The position numbers were made by a program, and so were the translations under genes. Under the pieces are notes generated by a model. It had not been told where the DNA came from. It made no database searches and saw only the letters and a list, made by a program, of their open reading frames with translations. A DNA stretch of 64,000 nt. Source: Oceanospirillum sp047518265 (GTDB taxonomy: Bacteria > Pseudomonadota > Gammaproteobacteria > Pseudomonadales > Halomonadaceae). Where the stretch lies: assembly GCA_047518265.1 (NCBI GenBank), contig JAKZRG010000003.1:256516-320515 (forward strand), written 5' to 3'. Shown here one piece after another: positions 9,359-17,240 of the stretch. Positions within the stretch are counted from its first letter, which is position 1. Each line of letters starts with the position of its first letter.

Positions 9359-9458
9359 TCCGATACTTTATCGCTATTCTTGTTCTCGCTCCGCGTGGCA
9401 AACAATAGCGTTAGGCTACCATGCAGGAATTTGTGCTACTGAACCTGACAGTATCGGA
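9359..9458 (+). other. Nested inverted-repeat structure after the hydrolase-lectin gene
   Basis: Perfect 8-base arms CCGATACT (9360-9367) and AGTATCGG (9450-9457) enclose an inner stem CGCTATT (9372-9378) with AATAGCG (9404-9410). It has no ORF. The opening AAAAGCATTCCGA resembles part of the dispersed 90-bp repeat, but the remainder does not match. It may be a degenerate miniature element or a structured 3' UTR. Confidence 0.45.
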
Positions 9459-9498
9459 TAATTTCGGTGTGGTGACTTAAGAGAGTAAAATAAGCATT

Positions 9499-9530
9499 AA
9501 AACCGGCTGTCATTGCCGGTTTTTTTATGC
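9499..9530 (+). terminator. Terminator, second copy of the 32-bp exact repeat
   Basis: It is identical to 7443-7474, including the seven T and the following ATGC. It lies 185 bp after the hydrolase-lectin stop codon and should end that transcript. Confidence 0.85.
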
Positions 9531-9621
9531 CTGAAAATCTTAAGAAATTTATCCGGGTTCAACTAAGGTCTATAGGGTATGATTATTCTGATCATCGGAT
9601 CGGCATGATGTCAGTTCTATT

Positions 9622-11409
9622 TTGAATAAAATAAATGGGCCAAGCAGCCGGTTAGCCCAATCGTTTTTAGGCTTTGCTATCGCCATGTTATCAATACCTG
9701 TGCTACCCAAAATCTGTCGTTCTTTGATTTATCCTCCCTTCTTACTCACTGTTTGGGTTGTTTTCTTATTTCTAGGAAGCGCCAGTTTTAACGCCCATGG
9801 CGTGGAGCAAAAAACCATTACCGTCGGCGGTGATTATAATTATCCACCCTACGAATTTTTAGATGAAGACGGTGAACCTGCTGGTTATAACGTTGATCTG
9901 ACCCGCGCCATTGCTGAAGTGATGGGCATGAAGGTAGATTTTCGCATGGGGGAATGGTCACTGATACGTCAGGCATTAGAATCCGGTGAGATTGATGCGC
10001 TACAGGGTATGATCAGCTCTGAACAGAGGAAAGCGTTTTTTGATTTTAGCCCCGCCCACGCCATTGTGCATCAGTCTGTTTTTGCCCGCCATGGTACGCC
10101 GCGTATAACACAACTGGAGCAGTTAGCGGGCAAGCAGGTTGTCGTGCAGAAAAATGGCATTATGCATGACTACTTATTAGCCAACGATGTAGGGGCAGTG
10201 CTGAATACGGTTGAAACCCATGCGGATGCATTGCGACAACTCTCCGCAGGTAAACACGACTATGCCTTGGTGGCGAATCTTCCTGGATTGTATTTGGGGA
10301 AAGAACTCAGACTTTCCAATATTATCCCTGTAGGGCAAACCTTTCGGGCCCAGCGTTACGGTTATGCGGTACGCAAAGGGGATGAGGCTTTATTGGCCCA
10401 GTTCAGTGAAGGATTGGCCATTCTGAAAAATACCGGACGTCAGCAACAGATCTACAATAAGTGGTTGAGTCCCTTACAGGAAAAGGGCTTGCCTTGGAAA
10501 GATCTGGGCAAGGCCGCAGCGATTATTTCGGCACTGTTATTGGTGATTTTGGGTGGTACGGTCGTGTGGAACCGTATGTTGCAGCGGCAGGTAAATAAGC
10601 GCAGTGCCGAGTTGCATATCCAGCAACAGCAGTTGATTCAGGCCGATAAGATGACCTCCTTGGGTATCTTGGTATCCGGTGTCGCCCATGAGATTAATAA
10701 CCCCGCCGGTTTACTCCTATTGAATATTCCTATGGTGCAGGATGCCTGGCAGGATGCGGAAGATATTCTGGAGCAGCACTATGAGCAAGAAGGGGATTTT
10801 ATGCTCGGAGGTTTGCCCTATTCTCGTATGAGAGATGAAATCCCTGAACTGTTAAAAGATATGCAGGACAGTACCCGGCGTATTAAACGCATTGTGGAAG
10901 ATCTAAAAGATTTTGCTCGCCAGCAGAAAGATGATGAAACGGCACCCTTTGATCTCAATGAGGTTGTCGCAACAGCGATTCGCCTGGTGGATAACTCTAT
11001 CCACAAAAGTACAGATCAGTTTAGTGTGGAGTATTTTAAATCTTTGCCTGTTATTGATGGCAATGCACAGCGCATTGAACAGGTGGTGATCAATTTGATC
11101 TTAAATGCCTGTCAGGCACTGGCTTCTCGTGAAAAAAGTGTCTTTGTTCGAACCTTTTATGATCCCTCCTCCGAGACACTAGGCCTAGAGGTCATTGACC
11201 AAGGATGTGGAGTCGATAATGACAGCTTAAATCGATTGATGGACCCATTTTTTACCACTAAGCGGGAGCAAGGTGGAACAGGGCTGGGTTTGTCGGTTTC
11301 CAGTGGGATTGTGCAGGCACATAATGGGCAGCTGCATTTCGCTTCTGAATTAGGTTCTGGCACTCGGGTAACCCTGTTACTGCCATTAAAAAACACCAGT
11401 AGATTATAG
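9622..11409 (+). CDS. Sensor histidine kinase with periplasmic solute-binding (SBP_bac_3) domain
   Basis: The protein has about 595 residues. A hydrophobic segment near residues 37-56 (signal or membrane anchor) precedes a family-3 solute-binding domain (about 65-285, opening TVGGDYNYPPYEF). A second membrane helix (about 295-315) leads to the kinase core: the phospho-accepting His356 in GVAHEINNPAG, an N box VINLILNACQA, and G boxes DQGCGVD and GGTGLGLSVS. It should sense a small solute, probably an amino acid or organic acid, and phosphorylate the sigma-54 regulator that starts 9 bp downstream. The frame opens with TTG (9622); an ATG at 9685 is an alternative and neither has a good ribosome binding site. 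The nearby DAACS symporter, behind a sigma-54 promoter, is the likely target. Confidence 0.9.
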   Translation: MNKINGPSSRLAQSFLGFAIAMLSIPVLPKICRSLIYPPFLLTVWVVFLFLGSASFNAHGVEQKTITVGGDYNYPPYEFLDEDGEPAGYNVDLTRAIAEVMGMKVDFRMGEWSLIRQALESGEIDALQGMISSEQRKAFFDFSPAHAIVHQSVFARHGTPRITQLEQLAGKQVVVQKNGIMHDYLLANDVGAVLNTVETHADALRQLSAGKHDYALVANLPGLYLGKELRLSNIIPVGQTFRAQRYGYAVRKGDEALLAQFSEGLAILKNTGRQQQIYNKWLSPLQEKGLPWKDLGKAAAIISALLLVILGGTVVWNRMLQRQVNKRSAELHIQQQQLIQADKMTSLGILVSGVAHEINNPAGLLLLNIPMVQDAWQDAEDILEQHYEQEGDFMLGGLPYSRMRDEIPELLKDMQDSTRRIKRIVEDLKDFARQQKDDETAPFDLNEVVATAIRLVDNSIHKSTDQFSVEYFKSLPVIDGNAQRIEQVVINLILNACQALASREKSVFVRTFYDPSSETLGLEVIDQGCGVDNDSLNRLMDPFFTTKREQGGTGLGLSVSSGIVQAHNGQLHFASELGSGTRVTLLLPLKNTSRL

Positions 11410-11418
11410 AGACTCAAT

Positions 11419-12849
11419 ATGATTAATCAGAACCTGTACCCTGAATTTGGTGTTTTATTGGTGGATGATGAAGCTTCTTTTTTGCGTAGCCTGAGTATTA
11501 CTTTGGAGCGTAAAGGCGGTATTAATCATCTGCACCGTTGTGATGATAGCCGTCAGGTGATGTTTCTTCTGCAACAGGAACGTATAGGCTTGGTATTACT
11601 GGATCTGACCATGCCCCACCTGTCTGGTTTGCAGTTATTGCAGATGATCAATGAAGAGCATCCAGAGATTGCGGTGATTATTATCTCTGGCCTTAATCAG
11701 GTGGAATCGGCTGTTGAGTGTTTAAAACTTGGGGCTTTTGACTACTTTGTTAAAACCGCAGAAGAAGGGCGCTTGGTTGAAGGCATTAAACGGGCCATTC
11801 GTATGCAAGAGATGCGGATGGAAAATCAGGCGTTGACCCAGCGCATGATGAGCAACCGCTTGGAGCAACCGGAAGTCTTTGAGCCCATTGTGACCCGTAG
11901 CCCTCAGATGCGAGCTATTTTCCAGTATCTGGAGTCTGTTTCCCGTAGCAGTCAGCCCCTGCTTATTTCTGGTGAGAGTGGCACGGGCAAAGAACTGATT
12001 GCTCAGGCGGCCCATACACTCAGTCAGCGTAAAGGGCCTTTGGTGACGGTCAATGTGGCGGGGCTGGATGATAATGTTTTTGCGGATACCTTATTCGGTC
12101 ATCAGCGGGGGGCTTTTACCGGTGCCGAGCGTAGCCGTGCCGGTTTAATCGAAGAAGCCGCAGGCGGTACATTGTTTCTGGATGAGATCGGCGATCTGAG
12201 CATGGCTTCTCAGGTGAAGCTGTTGCGTTTATTACAGGAAGGAGAATACTACTCTCTTGGTAGTGATCGGCCGAAACGCAGTCAGGCACGTATTATGGTA
12301 GCGACCCACCAAAACCTACAGCAAAGGCAAAATGATGGGGACTTTCGTCGGGATCTGTATTATCGGCTCTGTATTCATCAGGTCGAAATTCCACCACTGC
12401 GCCAGCGTAAAGAAGACTTACCCTTGCTGTTGGATCATTTTTTGGCCCAAGCTGCTAAGGATATGGATAAAGCACTTCCCAGTTATCCGGCAGAGCTGCC
12501 ATTACTGCTGAGTAATTATCACTTTCCGGGTAATATCCGTGAATTAAGGGCCTTGGTGTTTGATGCTCTGAGTCGGCATCGTTCCCATCTGCTCTCTATG
12601 GAAAGCTTTCGCCATCTATTGGAAAATACGTCAGAGGGATTACTGCAAGGGGCTGATAGTAATGAAGAGACCCCTGCGGTTCAGTTTAACACTGAAGCAC
12701 CTTTACCAACTTTGGCTATGATGGACTCCTTGCTTGTGGAAGAAGCGTTACGCCGAGCGGATAATAATCAGTCCCTAGCGGCCCGTTTATTGGGAATATC
12801 CCAACCTGCACTGAGTAAACGACTGAAAAAATCTCGACCGGATACTTAG
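11419..12849 (+). CDS. Sigma-54-dependent response regulator (NtrC/DctD family)
   Basis: The 476-residue regulator has three domains: a receiver with phospho-acceptor Asp near residue 61 (LVLLDLTMP), an AAA+ domain with Walker A GESGTGKE (near 185) and an intact GAFTGA loop (near 231) that contacts sigma-54, and a C-terminal Fis-type helix-turn-helix (AARLLGISQPALSKRLKK). It forms an operon with the preceding kinase (9-bp gap). Phosphorylated oligomers should bind upstream palindromes and open sigma-54 promoters. Three ATAAC-N4-GTTAT sites plus an IHF site and a -24/-12 promoter occur before the DAACS gene at 15714, the obvious candidate target. Confidence 0.93.
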   Translation: MINQNLYPEFGVLLVDDEASFLRSLSITLERKGGINHLHRCDDSRQVMFLLQQERIGLVLLDLTMPHLSGLQLLQMINEEHPEIAVIIISGLNQVESAVECLKLGAFDYFVKTAEEGRLVEGIKRAIRMQEMRMENQALTQRMMSNRLEQPEVFEPIVTRSPQMRAIFQYLESVSRSSQPLLISGESGTGKELIAQAAHTLSQRKGPLVTVNVAGLDDNVFADTLFGHQRGAFTGAERSRAGLIEEAAGGTLFLDEIGDLSMASQVKLLRLLQEGEYYSLGSDRPKRSQARIMVATHQNLQQRQNDGDFRRDLYYRLCIHQVEIPPLRQRKEDLPLLLDHFLAQAAKDMDKALPSYPAELPLLLSNYHFPGNIRELRALVFDALSRHRSHLLSMESFRHLLENTSEGLLQGADSNEETPAVQFNTEAPLPTLAMMDSLLVEEALRRADNNQSLAARLLGISQPALSKRLKKSRPDT

Positions 12850-12908
12850 ATTTTATTTGATGGGCTACTTTTTGCGTTAATCACATTTGCACTCTCTAGG
12901 AAAGTAAT

Positions 12909-13748
12909 ATGCTGCTGGAAGGGTTGGAAACCTTATATGTCTTAGCCCAAGAAGGCACGATGGGAAAAGCCGGGAGCCGTTTGTATATCAGCCAATCGGC
13001 GGTCAGTAAGCGGATTTCTAATCTTGAATCCCGTTTGGGTAAAAAGCTGATTGAGCCCCAAGGACGTAATATACAGTTAACCCCAGAGGCAAAAGAATTA
13101 CTGGCTCAGGCGGGCCCTGAGTTAGTGACATTAAAAGGGTTATTATTTGACCATCAGCAAATGACCGATGATAGCTTTTTGCACGTTGTCTGCTCAGAGA
13201 CAGTACTGACTGCTTATTTAGGCCCTTTTCTCGCTCGTTATCTGCAAGAAGATCCTGGTTTAAATCTAAGAACCCATCACACGCCCATTATTTTGGAGAA
13301 GGTGCGAGCAGGGGATGCTGCTCTTGGTATCTGTGCTGGCCAATTACCGGTTATGGCAGATTTACAGGTCACGGAACTGTGTCAGGAGCCTTATGTCTTA
13401 ATTTATCCCCAACCTCTGACTCCAGAGGATGTGGTTGAACTACTGACCATCGATCTGGAAAACCCGGCCAACCGTTATCTTGAGCCCATCTTGTTGGCCA
13501 ATGGCTATAGGGTGTTAATGCAGATGGACTCTTACTTTGCTGTGGCGCAGCTGGGGTTGAGTGGTGTGGCTCCTGCCTTGGTTCCCACTGGGCTGGTACA
13601 GTCCATGGGAATTCCTCAATCAGCGGTACAAACCTTTCCATTGGAACTGACTCGGCCTATTAGTTTGTGTTATCGATCCCGTAGCCTACAGCGTGAACGT
13701 ATTTACCATTTATACGAACAGCTCTGCCTGCACTTTAAAAATAAATAA
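12909..13748 (+). CDS. LysR-family transcriptional regulator
   Basis: This 279-residue protein has an N-terminal winged helix-turn-helix (YISQSAVSKRISNLESRLG, residues about 26-44) and a LysR-type effector-binding domain. It lies 59 bp after the sigma-54 regulator in the same direction, with AGGAAAG before the ATG. The usual divergently transcribed target gene is missing, so the regulon cannot be read from the position. Candidates are the hypothetical gene at 14013 and the exporter at 14403. The effector is unknown. Confidence 0.88.
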   Translation: MLLEGLETLYVLAQEGTMGKAGSRLYISQSAVSKRISNLESRLGKKLIEPQGRNIQLTPEAKELLAQAGPELVTLKGLLFDHQQMTDDSFLHVVCSETVLTAYLGPFLARYLQEDPGLNLRTHHTPIILEKVRAGDAALGICAGQLPVMADLQVTELCQEPYVLIYPQPLTPEDVVELLTIDLENPANRYLEPILLANGYRVLMQMDSYFAVAQLGLSGVAPALVPTGLVQSMGIPQSAVQTFPLELTRPISLCYRSRSLQRERIYHLYEQLCLHFKNK

Positions 13749-13867
13749 ATTATTTTTTCTTGGCTTTATCTCCCGTATTTCCTGATCTGTAGCCTTTCTT
13801 TCCTTCGCTGGTAATAGGCTGTAATAAATTGTTTGCTAAAGAAAATTTAAATTTGACCGAAATAATG

Positions 13868-13950
13868 AATACATACCCAAACAAAAGCATTCCGACTCTC
13901 TCTGGCCCGTAGCTAGAGTTTAAATAGAGAAAATGTTGTTTGGGTGCTTA
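13868..13950 (+). repeat. Dispersed ~90-bp structured repeat, copy B
   Basis: It reads TACATACCCAAACAAAA, a spacer, TCTGGCCCGTAGCTAGAG, a second spacer, and TGTTTGGGTGCTTA. The ends pair perfectly over CCCAAACAA and TTGTTTGGG, and the core forms a hairpin with one G-U pair. The first and last strings recur in copies A and C. It sits between the LysR gene and the small gene at 14013. Confidence 0.75.
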
Positions 13951-14012
13951 CTGCAAAATAATTAAGAATACCTTTCCAGAGAGCAACCTCTCTGAAGTAA
14001 GGAGTACGTTGT

Positions 14013-14300
14013 ATGGGAACTTCACATCTGCCAGCGTTACAACTGGGATGGCTTGAGTCGAGTCGAAAAGCGGTGACGTCTATCGCTTTTAAAGGCTCAA
14101 AGCATAAGGTTGAGCAGATCGCTTATGAAACCGATGATTTTGTCGTATACGAGCTGCAGGATCATATACGGTTAGACGGTAAAGAAGAGAAATATCTTGC
14201 AGTAACCCAGCAAGCCAGTTTGTACACGATTGATGTTTTTGCTGGGTCTAAAGGATTGCTGACGAACTGTCATGGCCCAGCTTGGATTGAATGGGCTTGA
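14013..14300 (+). CDS. Small protein of unknown function
   Basis: This 95-residue soluble protein has an excellent ribosome binding site (AAGGAG, eight bases before the ATG) and balanced composition, so it is very probably a real gene. I recognise no domain. The sequence mixes short beta-like segments (FVVYELQDHIRL, ASLYTIDVFAG) without signal peptide, membrane helix or cysteine pairs. A run of three 22-24-bp tandem repeats begins at its stop codon. Confidence 0.65.
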   Translation: MGTSHLPALQLGWLESSRKAVTSIAFKGSKHKVEQIAYETDDFVVYELQDHIRLDGKEEKYLAVTQQASLYTIDVFAGSKGLLTNCHGPAWIEWA

Positions 14301-14367
14301 TGCTCTAGTTCAACAGAGGCTGATGCTCTATATCACAGAAGCTGATGCTCTCGTTCAACAGAGCATC
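14295..14367. repeat. Three tandem 22-24-bp repeats overlapping a stop codon
   Basis: Three units share GCT(T)GATGCTCT and then TTCAACAGAG or a variant: 14295-14318, 14319-14340 and 14341-14362. The last one continues into GAGCATC, so GATGCTCT and AGAGCATC form an 8-bp hairpin. The repeats start at the stop codon of the small gene and lie before the convergent TauE-type gene, so they may act as a two-way transcript end. Confidence 0.65.
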
Positions 14368-14402
14368 AACAGGGTTAATTATCAGGGCGATGAAATATTA
14401 GG

Positions 14403-15197
14403 TTAGCCCAGTACTGCAAACAATTGCTCAAAGGCCCCTAACTGATATTGTTGCCAAAACAGCTTGGCTGAAACGGCGAGAGTAACGACGACAACCAAGG
14501 GGCGAACCAAACGAGTCCCCTTACTCATTACCATTCTGGCCCCTAGTTGCCCTCCTGCCAGCTGACCGATTGCCATCATAAAACCTGCCAACCAGATAAT
14601 ATTGCCGCCAATAGCAAAAAAGATCAGTGCAGCAATATTAGAGGTAAAGTTTAATATTTTAGTATGAGCCGTAGCTTTTCTTAGGTTAAACCCTGCTAAG
14701 GCCACAAAGGCTAGTGCAAAAAAAGTGCCTGTCCCAGGGCCAAAAAAGCCATCATAAAAGCCAATCGCCGCGGCAAAGGTAAAGGCAAAGAGTCCTTCAC
14801 TGATACGACGTTCGCTATCTTCATCACTAATGGAGCGGGAAAACATAAAGTACAGAGCAACCACCACGAGAAGTAACGGCATGATGGTAGCCAACAGGCT
14901 GGTATCGATCATCTGTACCAATACTGTTCCGGCTACTGCACCTACAAAGGTACAGGCGATTAACAGCTTCATTTCGCTGAGCTTGACCAACTTGCGACGG
15001 ACAAAATAGAGGGAGGCACTAAAGGAACCAAAACTGCCCTGTAGCTTATTGGTGGCTAATGCTTCTACCGGACTCATCCCCGTGGCCATCAATACAGGCA
15101 AAGTAATCATACCACCGCCCCCTGCAATGGCATCCACCATACCAGCCCCCAGACCTGTGAGTATCAGTAAGCCAATCAGTAATAGATCTAATTCCAC
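14403..15197 (-). CDS. TauE/SafE family membrane exporter (possible sulfite exporter)
   Basis: The 264-residue protein is almost wholly hydrophobic, with about eight membrane helices and the family's N-terminal GAGMVDAIAGGGGMITLP and the inverted-repeat counterpart GFYDGFFGPGTGTFFALAF. TauE/SafE (YfcA-like) proteins move sulfite, sulfoacetate or related small anions across the inner membrane. A role in removing sulfite made by the sulfonate genes 6 kb away is attractive but unproven, because the gene lies outside that cluster and the family has many substrates. It converges on the small gene at 14013. Confidence 0.85.
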   Translation of the reverse strand: MELDLLLIGLLILTGLGAGMVDAIAGGGGMITLPVLMATGMSPVEALATNKLQGSFGSFSASLYFVRRKLVKLSEMKLLIACTFVGAVAGTVLVQMIDTSLLATIMPLLLVVVALYFMFSRSISDEDSERRISEGLFAFTFAAAIGFYDGFFGPGTGTFFALAFVALAGFNLRKATAHTKILNFTSNIAALIFFAIGGNIIWLAGFMMAIGQLAGGQLGARMVMSKGTRLVRPLVVVVTLAVSAKLFWQQYQLGAFEQLFAVLG

Positions 15198-15397
15198 TAT
15201 TCTTGCCTTTTAGTCAAAGGAAAATGCCCGTTAATTTAGCCAGATGCTGTTTGCTCTCGGCCAATCAATAACGCTAATGCCGGGACTTTAACAGCTTGTT
15301 GATAGAAATGAATAGCGAAATGCCTGCAAGCTACCTATGCCTAAAAAGAATAGATCTTTAAGAACTGCCGAGCGCTTTTCACCTATTTTGAAAGGGT

Positions 15398-15520
15398 ATA
15401 ACCCTGGTTATGGTTATAACTAGGGTTATTTACGCTTTTATTTCTTAAAAATATATATTTATCAATAAGTTATCATTGATATATCTTATTTTACCCTATC
15501 ATTTTGATAACTAGAGTTAT
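15398..15520 (+). promoter_or_regulatory. Three ATAAC-N4-GTTAT palindromes (putative sigma-54 enhancer sites)
   Basis: The palindrome occurs at 15398-15411 (centre CCTG), 15416-15429 (centre TAGG) and 15507-15520 (centre TAGA), each with perfect 5-base arms. The first two are offset by 18 bp and also form a larger inverted repeat. They lie about 110-230 bp before the expected start of transcription at the sigma-54 promoter, the usual place for NtrC-family activator sites. That the response regulator at 11419 binds here is inferred. Confidence 0.7.
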
Positions 15521-15570
15521 ACCTATATTTTAGTGGGGTTTTCCTATTTTATTTCAATTAATACCTTTTA

Positions 15571-15583
15571 AATCAATTACTTA
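15571..15583 (+). promoter_or_regulatory. IHF binding site
   Basis: AATCAATTACTTA is an exact match to the IHF consensus WATCAANNNNTTR. It lies between the upstream palindromes and the -24/-12 promoter, where IHF bends DNA to bring the activator to sigma-54 polymerase. Confidence 0.65.
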
Positions 15584-15599
15584 TAGTTTTTTATTTTCA

Positions 15600-15616
15600 T
15601 TGGCATCTTGCTTGCT
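15600..15616 (+). promoter_or_regulatory. Sigma-54 (-24/-12) promoter of the DAACS symporter
   Basis: TTGGCATCTTGCTTGCT has GG and GC dinucleotides exactly 12 bp apart, as required for sigma-54 polymerase. Transcription should start near 15627, leaving an 87-base leader before the symporter ATG at 15714. Confidence 0.8.
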
Positions 15617-15713
15617 CTATCTGTAGATACGAATTGAAAAATATCCGAGTGGATCTAATGATCTATTCGACCTCCAGAGAACAATGAAAAAAAGCAAAAT
15701 AAGAGGTTAGTGT

Positions 15714-17015
15714 ATGTCTACAGCAACAGCGACCAGTCAAAGCGGTGGTCTATGGAGCAATTTAGCTCTGTGGAAAAAAATTCTGATCGGTATGATTGCC
15801 GGGGTACTTGTGGGAGCCATTATGGGCCCGCAGGCGGAGGTGTTAAAACCTATCGGTTCCCTGTTTATCAATGCCATTAAGATGTTGATTGTGCCCTTGG
15901 TTTTCTGCTCCTTAGTGGTGGGTGTGACCTCCATGCAGGATACCGCCAAGATGGGCCGTATTGGTTTGAAAGCCATTATTATTTATTTATCAACGACGGC
16001 GGTGGCCATCAGTATCGGCCTAGGCTTGGGTATTGTATTAGAGCCCGGTGCTGGTCTGAATATGCAGGCAGAAGCGGGGGCAGCGGCTGCAGCGGCTGCA
16101 GCGGCAAAAGAAGCGCCAAGCCTGGTGACCACTATTCTAGGGCTAATTCCTAAGAATCCTATCGAAGCCTTAGCAGGTGGTAAGATTCTACAGATTATTG
16201 TTTTTGCTCTGGGTCTGGGTATTGCTTTAAACCTGATCGGTGAAAAAGGTGCTCCAGCGGTTAAGATCTTTAACAGCCTGGCAGAAGCCATGTACAAGCT
16301 GACCGAATTGGTGATGCGCTTTGCTCCTTACGGTATCTTCGCTCTGATGGCTTGGGTCGCCGGTAAATACGGTCTGGAAGTGTTGTTACCTCTGGTTAAA
16401 GTCATTGCTGCTGTTTTTGCTGGCTGTATTCTGCATGTACTGGTGGTCTACTCAGGTGCGATTTCTCTTCTGGCTGGTCTGAAGCCTGTGCAGTACCTGA
16501 AAGGTATTCTGAATGCACAGATGATGGCATTCACCTCTACTAGCTCTTCCGGCACTTTACCAGTGAGTATCCGTTGTGCCCGTGAAAACCTAGGTGTATC
16601 TAAAGGTACGGCTAGCTTTGTTTTACCTCTGGGCGCGACCATTAATATGGATGGTACGGCGCTGTATCAAGGGGTATGTGCGCTGTTTATCGCTCAGGCT
16701 TTTGGTATTGATCTGAGCATGGCGGATTATATGACCATTATCGCCACAGCGACATTGGCCTCTATCGGTACGGCAGGTGTACCGGGTGCGGGTTTGATTA
16801 TGCTGTCCCTAGTACTGACCACTGTAGGTCTGCCAATGGAAGGTCTGGCGATTATTGCCGGTATTGACCGTATTCTGGATATGGCACGTACTTGTGTGAA
16901 TGTATCCGGTGACCTGATGGTTTCTGTGCTGATCGGTAAATCGGAAGGCGAGCTGGATGAAAACATCTATAACGCCAAAGATCCTGTGATCGAGCCTGAA
17001 GCGGTTAAGGCATAA
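15714..17015 (+). CDS. Dicarboxylate/amino acid:cation symporter (DAACS, GltP/DctA family)
   Basis: The 433-residue membrane protein has about eight helices and two re-entrant loops. The signatures are the serine-rich loop STSSSGTLPVS (near residue 280) and NMDGTALYQG (near 313), which form the substrate and cation sites of the glutamate/aspartate/C4-dicarboxylate carriers. The 3-4 loop contains a run of nine alanines (about residues 123-131). A sigma-54 promoter with enhancer-like sites precedes it, and the kinase/regulator pair 3 kb upstream, which has a solute-binding sensor, is the natural controller. Whether it carries glutamate, aspartate or C4-dicarboxylates cannot be decided by eye. 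Confidence 0.92.
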   Translation: MSTATATSQSGGLWSNLALWKKILIGMIAGVLVGAIMGPQAEVLKPIGSLFINAIKMLIVPLVFCSLVVGVTSMQDTAKMGRIGLKAIIIYLSTTAVAISIGLGLGIVLEPGAGLNMQAEAGAAAAAAAAAKEAPSLVTTILGLIPKNPIEALAGGKILQIIVFALGLGIALNLIGEKGAPAVKIFNSLAEAMYKLTELVMRFAPYGIFALMAWVAGKYGLEVLLPLVKVIAAVFAGCILHVLVVYSGAISLLAGLKPVQYLKGILNAQMMAFTSTSSSGTLPVSIRCARENLGVSKGTASFVLPLGATINMDGTALYQGVCALFIAQAFGIDLSMADYMTIIATATLASIGTAGVPGAGLIMLSLVLTTVGLPMEGLAIIAGIDRILDMARTCVNVSGDLMVSVLIGKSEGELDENIYNAKDPVIEPEAVKA

Positions 17016-17040
17016 GCCTACCCTAGAATAGAAAAATAAG

Positions 17041-17064
17041 AAGCAGCCTTAGGGCTGCTTTTTA
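17041..17064 (+). terminator. Rho-independent terminator of the symporter gene
   Basis: The perfect 8-bp stem AAGCAGCC / GGCTGCTT with loop TTAG is followed by TTTATTT, 26 bases after the stop codon. Confidence 0.88.
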
Positions 17065-17128
17065 TTTGCCTTTTTAACAAGCCCCCTTAAGCGCTAGAAC
17101 ATCCGTTTTCTACAGAGCAACTGATACA

Positions 17129-17167
17129 CGTAGCGTGGATAAGCCAAAGGCGCATCCGCGAATGCTC
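17129..17167. repeat. REP-like palindromic repeat, copy 1
   Basis: GTAGCGTGGATAAGCC and the following GGCGCATCCGCGAA form an imperfect hairpin (GTGGAT with ATCCGC). A near copy, with two differences over 38 bases, lies at 61352-61389. REP-like repeats are commonly mobilised by Y1 transposases, and one is present at 62786. Confidence 0.65.
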
Positions 17168-17240
17168 TCGTACTCCCAAATCAAAATACGGGAAAACTCT
17201 TGTTTATCTACTTAGTGTTAATAAAGCAGGTATCTGGCTT

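Larger units (their letters stand above)
15198..15713. other. Divergent regulatory region between exporter and symporter
   Basis: This 516-bp gap separates the TauE-type gene and the symporter. The right part carries the palindromes, IHF site and sigma-54 promoter listed separately. An additional perfect inverted repeat TATCAAT / ATTGATA lies at 15460-15481. The part near the TauE-type gene (15198-15390) shows nothing I recognise. Confidence 0.6.
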
